Below are positions 1 to 4,868 of a stretch of DNA of 16,560 bases, in pieces (position 1 is the stretch's first letter; the number at the start of each line of letters is the position of its first letter). The stretch is from DASXTS01 sp036505275 (GTDB taxonomy: Bacteria; Actinomycetota; Actinomycetes; Mycobacteriales; Pseudonocardiaceae), in NCBI GenBank assembly GCA_036505275.1, contig DASXTS010000155.1, forward strand, positions 1 to 16,560, written 5' to 3'. The notes beneath the pieces are model-generated. The model did no database searches and was not told the DNA's origin. It was given only the letters and a program-made list of their open reading frames with translations. The position numbers and the translations under genes were made by a program.

Positions 1-824
1 TGCTCCTTCGGGGTGTCCCTCGAGAGTTTGGTGGCGATCACCACTTCGCGGAACTTCCGGGTGAGCGTGAGCTCGTCCTGGTTGGTGGCGACCTTCACGT
101 ACTGCTGGGTGATGCCGGAGCCGCCGCCGGCCTGGCCGCGCAGCTGCTTCCAGATCGCGCGGGCGATGCCCTTCGGGTCGAAGCCCGGGTTGGTGAAGAA
201 GGTGCGGTCCTCGGCGGCGAGCACCGCGTTGCGGACGTGCTCGGGGACGTCGTCGTATTTGACGTTGATCCGGTTGCCCTCCGCCGGGGTGATGGTGGCC
301 AGCTCGGTCTTGCCGTCCGAGTACATGATGGTGACCGGCTGCTGCTGACGGTTGGCGACAGCGGCGAAGCTCGGCACGTCGATCATCGCGTAGCCGATCA
401 GGAAGAGCAGGATCGGGCCGAGGACCAGGCCGGCGGCGCCGGCGTAGCAGATACGGCGGACCCGCCGCCAGATCCTGCTGCGCCGCAGCGCGGCCTCCGC
501 CTCTGGGGTCAGCGCCTCGCCCTGCCTGCGGCCGGGTCCAGGGCCCGGACCTGGACGGGTCGGAGCCGGCGCATGCCCGCGCGGGGCGGGCGGGGCGGGC
601 GGCAGCGGCTCGCGGTGGGTGATCAGCTCCGGCTCACGCTGCGGGGTCCGGGTCGTCGGGGTCGTCGGCGGCACCCGCGGGATGTGGTCGGTGGACTCCG
701 GATCGCCGACCCATGACGGCCGCCACACGCCCGTGCCATCCGGGTCGCTTGGCGCGCCCGGCCTTGGTTGCCGGCCGCCGCCGGTCGGCGGCAGCCAGGG
801 TCGCTGGTCGCGCTGGTCGGTCAC
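1..824 (-). CDS. ponA1: Class A penicillin-binding protein (PonA1 type), 5' part only
   Basis: This is a bifunctional peptidoglycan synthase (glycosyltransferase plus transpeptidase), anchored in the membrane and acting outside it. Only the first 274 codons lie in the window; the gene runs off the left edge. Residues 1-120 are a Pro/Arg-rich cytoplasmic tail and residues 125-148 a single membrane anchor. The GT51 domain follows, with AAEDRTFF around the catalytic Glu205 and a GGGSGITQQ motif near 233-241, where the usual Thr of GGSTITQQ is Gly. The transpeptidase SxxK part is not reached. The GTG start at 822-824 is chosen because GGAGG (833-837, minus) sits 8 bases upstream and an in-frame TAG lies at 828-830. 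It follows the DUF5318 gene on the same strand with a 76-base gap, the same pairing as Rv0049-ponA1 in M. tuberculosis (from memory). Family assignment is firm; the ponA1 symbol rests on motifs plus context. Confidence 0.93.
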   Translation of the reverse strand, partial: MTDQRDQRPWLPPTGGGRQPRPGAPSDPDGTGVWRPSWVGDPESTDHIPRVPPTTPTTRTPQREPELITHREPLPPAPPAPRGHAPAPTRPGPGPGPGRRQGEALTPEAEAALRRSRIWRRVRRICYAGAAGLVLGPILLFLIGYAMIDVPSFAAVANRQQQPVTIMYSDGKTELATITPAEGNRINVKYDDVPEHVRNAVLAAEDRTFFTNPGFDPKGIARAIWKQLRGQAGGGSGITQQYVKVATNQDELTLTRKFREVVIATKLSRDTPKE

Positions 825-832
825 TCGCTAGG

Positions 833-837
833 CCTCC
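833..837 (-). promoter_or_regulatory. Ribosome binding site of ponA1
   Basis: GGAGG on the minus strand lies 8 bases before GTG 824. It decides the start, because no other in-frame start lies between it and the upstream stop. Confidence 0.8.
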
Positions 838-900
838 ATGGCCGGCGCCGAATGTCGCAGGCACCGTACGTCGGTCTGGCCGGGCACCGCACGGCGGGAG

Positions 901-1305
901 CTACTCGGCCGCGGTTCTCCGGCCGGTCCGGCCGCCGCGCAGCCCCGGTGTCCCCAGGACGTATGACTGCACCAGGTGGTTCCAGCTGCAGGTGCGGCAG
1001 ACCTCGACAACGTAGACGGTGAACTCCTCGAACAGCGTGGCCATCCTGGCCAGCTCCTCGCCGGTGCGGGCAGAGCCGGAGGCGTGCTTGAGCTCGTCGC
1101 CGTAAACCCAGGACACCAGCGTCAACGGCTCCTTGCGGCACACCGGGCAGGTGACCTTGCTCGGCTCGCCGTGGAACTTCGCAGCGCGCAGCAGGTACGG
1201 GCTCGCGTCGCACACCTCGGTCACCCCGAGGCGGCCGGAGTAGACCTCCGCGAGCAGCGCTCGGCGCTGCAACGCGTAGTCCACCGTCTGCCGCTCGGTG
1301 CGCAC
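901..1305 (-). CDS. DUF5318-type two-CxxC protein (Rv0049-like)
   Basis: A 134-residue protein of unknown function, conserved next to ponA1 in actinobacteria. Recognisable conserved stretches include VDYALQRRALLAEVYSG, SPYLLRAAKFHGEPSK and EVCRTCSWNHLVQSYV. Two CxxC pairs, C53-C56 and C103-C106, suggest a four-cysteine zinc site (inference). No signal peptide or membrane segment is visible, so it is probably cytoplasmic. The frame stays open to ATG 1362, but GTG 1305 is preferred: it begins the conserved VRTERQTVDYAL segment, and a -10-like TACGCT (1312-1317, minus) lies 6 bases upstream, fitting a leaderless mRNA. It is probably co-transcribed with ponA1 and divergent from padR. The family call relies on remembered similarity to Rv0049. 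Confidence 0.85.
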   Translation of the reverse strand: MRTERQTVDYALQRRALLAEVYSGRLGVTEVCDASPYLLRAAKFHGEPSKVTCPVCRKEPLTLVSWVYGDELKHASGSARTGEELARMATLFEEFTVYVVEVCRTCSWNHLVQSYVLGTPGLRGGRTGRRTAAE

Positions 1306-1311
1306 CCTGAC

Positions 1312-1317
1312 AGCGTA
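1312..1317 (-). promoter_or_regulatory. Putative -10 box of the DUF5318-ponA1 operon (leaderless)
   Basis: TACGCT matches TANNNT and ends 6 bases before GTG 1305, so transcription would begin at or next to the start codon. No purine-rich ribosome binding site is present. No convincing -35 box is seen; the best-spaced hexamer is TAAGAC. Confidence 0.45.
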
Positions 1318-1391
1318 CGTGCTGCTCTCAAGAGGTCTTATGCGCCGTTCGGGCGCGTGCATCTCACCGCCGGTCCTCGCCCGCGAGGATG

Positions 1392-1408
1392 TATCGATGC
1401 GATATAGT
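1392..1408 (+). promoter_or_regulatory. Putative PadR operator overlapping a -10 box
   Basis: A perfect inverted repeat TATCG-ATG-CGATA (1392-1404) runs into TATAGT (1403-1408), a good -10 hexamer for the padR gene about 50 bases downstream. It is AT-rich in a very GC-rich setting. PadR proteins commonly repress their own promoter through such dyads, so autoregulation is a reasonable inference. The dyad also lies in the shared divergent region with the DUF5318-ponA1 operon. Confidence 0.45.
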
Positions 1409-1447
1409 GGTCCGACGGATCGGCCGCAAGGTCAGTCGTCGCCGAGC

Positions 1448-1454
1448 GAGGAGG
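1448..1454 (+). promoter_or_regulatory. Ribosome binding site of padR
   Basis: GAGGAGG stands 5 bases before GTG 1460 and decides that start over the more distant in-frame ATGs at 1298 and 1340. Confidence 0.75.
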
Positions 1455-1459
1455 TGCCC

Positions 1460-2248
1460 GTGATCGAGTTCGCCATCCTCGGCCTGCTCCACGAGGCGCC
1501 GATGCACGGCTACGAGCTGCGCAAGCGGCTCACCGGGCTGCTCGGCGCGTTCCGGGCGTTCTCCTACGGTTCGTTGTACCCGACGCTGCGCCGGATGCAG
1601 CGCGCGGGGCTGATCGCCGAGGAGGACGGCGAGCGGGAGCCGGGACGGGCAGCGGCGTGGGGGCGTCGTGCCCGGCGCGTCTACAAGATCACCGCTGAGG
1701 GCAAGGAGCGGTTCGCCGAGCTGATCGCCGACGCCGGGCCGCAGACCTTCGACGACGACGGGTTCGGGGTGCACCTGGCGTTCTTCTCCCGAACTCCGGC
1801 CGAGGTGCGGATGCGGATCCTGGAGGGCCGCCGGCGGCGGGTCGAGGAGCGGCGGGAGGGGCTGCGGGCGGCACTGACCAGGGCCGGCGAGCAGATCGAC
1901 CGCTACACCAGGGAGCTGCACCGGATGGGCCTGGAGACCAGCGAGCGCGAGGTGCGCTGGCTGAACGAGCTGATCGCCCATGAGCAGGACCTGCGGGGGG
2001 AGGACCCCCACCTGCGGGGGGACCCCCCGCATACCCCCCAGAACAGAACCAAGGACCTGCGGGGGGAGGACCCCCCGCATACCCCCCAGAACAGAAACAA
2101 GGACCTGCGGGGGGAGGACCACCCGCATACCCCCCAGAACAGAAACAAAGACCCGCAAACCCCTCAGAACACCAACAAAGACCTGCGGGGGGAGGACCCC
2201 CCGCATCCCCAGAACAGCAACCAGAAGGGAAGCCCCAGCAATGGGTGA
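1460..2248 (+). CDS. PadR-family transcriptional regulator with a repeat-expanded C-terminus
   Basis: A 262-residue DNA-binding regulator. Residues 1-90 form the winged-helix PadR domain (AILGLLHEAPMHGYELRKRL, SYGSLYPTLRRMQRAGLI, RRVYKITAEGKERF). Residues 98-173 are the helical dimerisation part (DDDGFGVHLAFFSRTPAEVR, EREVRWLNELIA). This body closely resembles M. tuberculosis Rv0047c as remembered, which is about 180 residues long. From residue 176 the protein continues as about 85 residues of hydrophilic tandem repeat built on DLRGEDPPHTPQNRNK, encoded by 48-bp DNA repeats; this tail is absent from the usual family. The start is GTG 1460 with GAGGAGG upstream. The 3' end overlaps the ino1 start by 8 bases (ATGGGTGA), so the two genes are translationally linked and the regulator may respond to inositol or cell-wall status (inference; ligand unknown). 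Confidence 0.9.
   Translation: MIEFAILGLLHEAPMHGYELRKRLTGLLGAFRAFSYGSLYPTLRRMQRAGLIAEEDGEREPGRAAAWGRRARRVYKITAEGKERFAELIADAGPQTFDDDGFGVHLAFFSRTPAEVRMRILEGRRRRVEERREGLRAALTRAGEQIDRYTRELHRMGLETSEREVRWLNELIAHEQDLRGEDPHLRGDPPHTPQNRTKDLRGEDPPHTPQNRNKDLRGEDHPHTPQNRNKDPQTPQNTNKDLRGEDPPHPQNSNQKGSPSNG
1988..2227 (+). repeat. Tandem 48-bp repeat with GC-rich hairpins inside the padR 3' end
   Basis: About five copies of a unit beginning GACCTGCGGGGGGAGG. A rearranged double copy spans 1988-2053, full copies lie at 2054-2101 and 2102-2149, a shortened one at 2150-2179, and a diverged one starts at 2180. Most units contain the palindrome GCGGGGGG-AGGA-CCCCCCGC; it is perfect at 2059-2078 and 2185-2204. 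At 2014-2030 the loop has lost 3 bases in frame, and one arm base differs in the 2102-2149 copy. All length changes keep the padR frame. The last hairpin ends 36 bases before the ino1 start codon. Confidence 0.9.
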
Positions 2249-3326
2249 GAAGCGTGTGCGGGTGGCGATTGTCGGGGTCGGCAACTGCGCCGCATCACTG
2301 GTACAGGGCGTCCACTACTACCGAGACGCCGACCCGTCGACCCGCGTGCCCGGCCTGATGCACGTGCGGTTCGGCGACTATCACGTGCGTGACGTTGAGT
2401 TTGTCGCCGCCTTCGACGTCGACGCCAAGAAGGTCGGCCGTGATCTCGCGGAGGCCATCGGAGCAAGCGAGAACAACACGATCACCATCTGCGACGTGCC
2501 GCCGCTCGGCGTCACCGTGCAGCGCGGCCCGACGCTGGACGGGCTCGGCGAGTACTACCGGGAGATCATTACCGAGTCCGACGAGACGCCGGTGGACGTG
2601 GTGCGGGTGTTGCGCGACGCCCGAGTGGACGTGCTGGTCTCCTACCTGCCGGTTGGCTCGGAGGCTGCCGACCGGTTCTACGCCCAGTGCGCGCTGGACG
2701 CGGGCGTGGCCTTCGTCAACGCACTGCCGGTGTTCATCGCCTCCGACCCGCAGTGGGCTCGGCGGTTCACCGAGGCCGGCCTGCCGATCGTCGGCGACGA
2801 CATCAAATCGCAGGTCGGGGCCACCATCACGCACCGCGTGCTGGCCAAGCTCTTCGAGGACCGCGGCGTGGAGCTGCTGCGCACCTACCAGCTGAACTTC
2901 GGCGGCAACATGGACTTCATGAACATGCTGGAGCGCTCCCGGCTGCAGTCGAAGAAGATCTCCAAGACGCAGTCGGTCACCTCGCAGATTCCGCACGAGA
3001 TGGAGCGCGCCGCGGTGCACATCGGGCCGTCGGACCACGTGCCCTGGCTGGACGACCGCAAGTGGGCCTATGTCCGGCTGGAGGGCCGTGCGTTCGGCGA
3101 CGTGCCGCTGAGCCTCGAGTACAAGCTCGAGGTGTGGGACTCGCCCAACTCGGCCGGCGTGATCATCGACGCGGTGCGCGCCGCCAAGATCGCGCTGGAC
3201 CGCGGCATCGGCGGGCCGTTGCTCTCGGCGTCCTCGTACTTCATGAAGTCCCCGCCCGTGCAGTACTCCGACACGGAGGCGCTCAACGCCGTCGAGGCCT
3301 TCATCCGTGGCGAGGTCGACCGCTGA
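2241..3326 (+). CDS. ino1: Inositol-1-phosphate (inositol-3-phosphate) synthase
   Basis: Converts glucose 6-phosphate to 1L-myo-inositol 1-phosphate in an NAD-dependent reaction. This is the first step towards phosphatidylinositol, PIMs and mycothiol in actinobacteria; cytoplasmic. The 361-residue length matches the actinobacterial enzymes. The Rossmann motif VAIVGVGNCAASLVQG is at residues 8-23, and near-invariant stretches follow: VPGLMHVRFGDYHVRDV, VDVLVSYLPVGSE, VGDDIKSQVGATITHRV, GGNMDFMNMLER and LEYKLEVWDSPNSAG. Start ATG 2241 directly precedes the conserved N-terminus, and a weak AAGGGA (2225-2230) lies 10 bases upstream. The ORF remains open 5' of this only because padR repeats are read in another frame. 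It is co-transcribed and coupled with padR. The right neighbour, vapC, is convergent. Confidence 0.97.
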   Translation: MGEKRVRVAIVGVGNCAASLVQGVHYYRDADPSTRVPGLMHVRFGDYHVRDVEFVAAFDVDAKKVGRDLAEAIGASENNTITICDVPPLGVTVQRGPTLDGLGEYYREIITESDETPVDVVRVLRDARVDVLVSYLPVGSEAADRFYAQCALDAGVAFVNALPVFIASDPQWARRFTEAGLPIVGDDIKSQVGATITHRVLAKLFEDRGVELLRTYQLNFGGNMDFMNMLERSRLQSKKISKTQSVTSQIPHEMERAAVHIGPSDHVPWLDDRKWAYVRLEGRAFGDVPLSLEYKLEVWDSPNSAGVIIDAVRAAKIALDRGIGGPLLSASSYFMKSPPVQYSDTEALNAVEAFIRGEVDR

Positions 3327-3423
3327 TCCGCCGCGCTTTACGCGACGATGTGACGTTGTCCCAGTTCTACTGGGGAAATTCCACATCCTCGACGAGGGCG
3401 CGGGCGGGGGCTGGCGGGGCGGA

Positions 3424-3849
3424 TCACTCCGGCCGCTGCCACCGCAGTCCGGGGAACCGGGCGAAATCACGGTCGAACGACACGACCGCGCCGCCATGCT
3501 CCACGGCTATCGCGGCGATGACGGCGTCGGGCATCAGGTCGCCGCTTGCCTCGGCGTCGGCGCACAGGCTGGAAAGCACGTCGAGGTGCCGCGGCCCGGC
3601 GTCAAGGTGCACGTGGCCGGGCTGCAGCCGTACGGCGTGCACGAAGCCGATGGCGTCTTCCAGGGGCGTCGGCACGCCAAAGATCCGCCGGTTGGTCGCA
3701 AGGCGGAGAAACGACCACCAGACCGGCCACGGCACCGCGAACTGGCGGCCAGACCTGGTCAGCTCGGTCAGCCACTGCCGGCTGACCGCGAAGTCCGGAT
3801 GATCGTCCCGGTGCGCGGCCAGCAGCACGTTCACGTCGAGCACCAGCAT
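3424..3849 (-). CDS. vapC: VapC-type PIN-domain toxin (putative RNase)
   Basis: A 141-residue PIN-domain protein that would cleave RNA with Mg2+/Mn2+ and is held in check by the upstream antitoxin. Acidic residues at the expected places are D5 (LDVNVLL), D108 (MPDAVIAAIA) and D126 (VVSFDRDF). The C-terminus HGGAVVSFDRDFARFPGLRW and the central PWPVWWSFLRLATNRRIF fit the actinobacterial PIN toxin group (TIGR00028-like, from memory). In this group the fourth PIN acidic residue, after the Pro of the second motif, is usually not Glu, and none is seen here either. ATG 3849 lies 2 bases after the vapB stop with no clear ribosome binding site, so translation is probably coupled to vapB. It is convergent with ino1. 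Confidence 0.88.
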   Translation of the reverse strand: MLVLDVNVLLAAHRDDHPDFAVSRQWLTELTRSGRQFAVPWPVWWSFLRLATNRRIFGVPTPLEDAIGFVHAVRLQPGHVHLDAGPRHLDVLSSLCADAEASGDLMPDAVIAAIAVEHGGAVVSFDRDFARFPGLRWQRPE

Positions 3850-3851
3850 GG

Positions 3852-4082
3852 TCAGTCGTCCAGCAGCTCGGCGAGCGCACGGTTCGATCGCAGGTCGATG
3901 CCGGGACGCACCCCAGTGCCGCCACGGAACACGGGCAGGGGTATCGGCTGCCTGGCTGTGTCGGTGCTGAGCTCGCGGCGCAGTGCGTCCTCGATCAGCT
4001 GGCCCAGGGTCAGGCCGCGGCGCCGAGCCTCCTGCCGGGCGGCTGCAAGCAGCTGCTCATCGACGGACACGGTGGTGCGCAT
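3852..4082 (-). CDS. vapB: VapB-type ribbon-helix-helix antitoxin
   Basis: A 76-residue antitoxin that should neutralise VapC and bind its own promoter. Residues 2-38 read as a ribbon-helix-helix domain: a short beta strand RTTVSV, then DEQLLAAARQEARRRG and LTLGQLIEDALRREL as two helices. The C-terminal part, ending NRALAELLDD, would be the toxin-binding tail. Start ATG 4082 has a -10-like TATGCT (minus, 4089-4094) 6 bases upstream and no ribosome binding site, so it is probably leaderless. It lies upstream of vapC in the usual antitoxin-first order, divergent from the SDR gene with only 60 bases between the starts. Confidence 0.86.
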   Translation of the reverse strand: MRTTVSVDEQLLAAARQEARRRGLTLGQLIEDALRRELSTDTARQPIPLPVFRGGTGVRPGIDLRSNRALAELLDD

Positions 4083-4111
4083 GATGCAAGCATAGGCGCA
4101 TCGCCTGCATC
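4083..4111 (-). promoter_or_regulatory. vapBC promoter with nested inverted repeats
   Basis: Minus-strand TATGCT (4089-4094) lies 6 bases from the vapB ATG. Immediately upstream is a perfect dyad AGGCG-CAT-CGCCT (4094-4106), and an outer pair GATGCA (4083-4088) / TGCATC (4106-4111) frames the whole. Position and symmetry fit an operator for the VapB ribbon-helix-helix domain (inference). Confidence 0.5.
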
Positions 4112-4129
4112 ACCGGGTATGCCCCGCGC

Positions 4130-4135
4130 TAACCT
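4130..4135 (+). promoter_or_regulatory. Putative -10 box of the SDR gene (leaderless)
   Basis: TAACCT ends 7 bases before GTG 4143, and no ribosome binding site is seen. The divergent vapB promoter lies about 40 bases away. Confidence 0.45.
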
Positions 4136-4142
4136 GGCTGCT

Positions 4143-4826
4143 GTGACGGACCGTCCGCGCGCACTGGTCACCGGGGCGTCCCGAGGCATTGGTGCGGCGG
4201 TGGCGACCGCCCTGGCCCAAACGCACGATGTGCTCCTGGGCGGGCGCGACATGGAAAGACTGGCGCGGCTGGCGGCCGAACTGCCTGGCTCACACCCGTG
4301 GCCGGTGGAGCTGACGGACGCCGAGGCGCTGGCCGCCGCCACGTCGGGCGTGGCGTCGCTGGACGTGCTCGTGCACTCCGCAGGCATGGTGCAGATCGGC
4401 CCGTTGGCCGACACCACGTGCGACGCCTGGCGGCGCATGCTGGATCTGAACGTGGTCGCGGTGGCCGAGCTGACCAGGCTGCTGCTGCCGGCGTTGCGCG
4501 CGGCGCACGGGCACGTAGTGCTGATCAACTCCGGCCAGGGTCTCGCGCCGAGTCCCCGCTGGGGTTCGTACGCGGCGAGCAAGTTCGCGCTGCGGGCGTT
4601 CGCCGATGTGCTGCGCGCCGAGGAGCCGTCGCTGCGAGTGACATCGGTGTTCCCGGGCCGCACGGCGACCGACATGCAGCGCCGGGTGCAGGCCGCCGTG
4701 GGGGGCGACTACCGGCCGGAGCAGTACCTCGCGCCGGAGACGGTGGCACGGACCGTGCTCAACATCATTGCCACGCCGGCCGACGGGCACCCCACGGAGG
4801 TGGTGCTCCGACCGGTGGCCCGCTGA
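4143..4826 (+). CDS. Short-chain dehydrogenase/reductase (SDR)
   Basis: A 227-residue classical SDR, an NAD(P)-dependent oxidoreductase of unknown substrate, cytoplasmic. Visible motifs are the cofactor loop TGASRGIG (10-17), HSAG (78-81, in place of NNAG), N103 in DLNVV, and the catalytic triad S130 (LINSGQG), Y143 and K147 (SYAASK). R14 in the glycine loop suggests NADP(H) preference (inference). GTG 4143 is chosen because it immediately precedes the Rossmann strand and has a -10-like TAACCT 7 bases upstream; ATG 4119 would add eight residues. It is divergent from vapBC and convergent with leuS; nothing nearby hints at its substrate. Confidence 0.9.
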   Translation: MTDRPRALVTGASRGIGAAVATALAQTHDVLLGGRDMERLARLAAELPGSHPWPVELTDAEALAAATSGVASLDVLVHSAGMVQIGPLADTTCDAWRRMLDLNVVAVAELTRLLLPALRAAHGHVVLINSGQGLAPSPRWGSYAASKFALRAFADVLRAEEPSLRVTSVFPGRTATDMQRRVQAAVGGDYRPEQYLAPETVARTVLNIIATPADGHPTEVVLRPVAR

Positions 4827-4841
4827 GCCGGGCCAACCGGT
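4811..4841. terminator. Probable bidirectional terminator hairpin between SDR and leuS
   Basis: ACCGGT-GGCCCG, loop CTGAGC, then CGGGCC-A-ACCGGT: 12 base pairs with one bulged base. It spans the SDR stop codon and sits just beyond the end of convergent leuS. There is no T-tract, which is common for actinobacterial terminators. Confidence 0.5.
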
Positions 4842-4868
4842 GGCGGCGGTAGGTCGACCCGGCACGCG

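Noticed and set aside
634..864. Small gene upstream of and overlapping ponA1
   Set aside because: It is another frame over the ponA1 N-terminal Pro/Arg tail. The strong GGAGG at 833-837 serves GTG 824 in the ponA1 frame.
1988..2227. CRISPR array
   Set aside because: The units are contiguous tandem repeats with no unique spacers, and they lie inside a coding frame.
3327..3423. Terminator between ino1 and vapC
   Set aside because: A 5-bp CCCAG/CTGGG hairpin is present, but it has no T-tract and is too short to call confidently.
2295..3497. 400-codon frame antisense to ino1
   Set aside because: Ino1 is unmistakable on the plus strand, and the antisense product has no domain.
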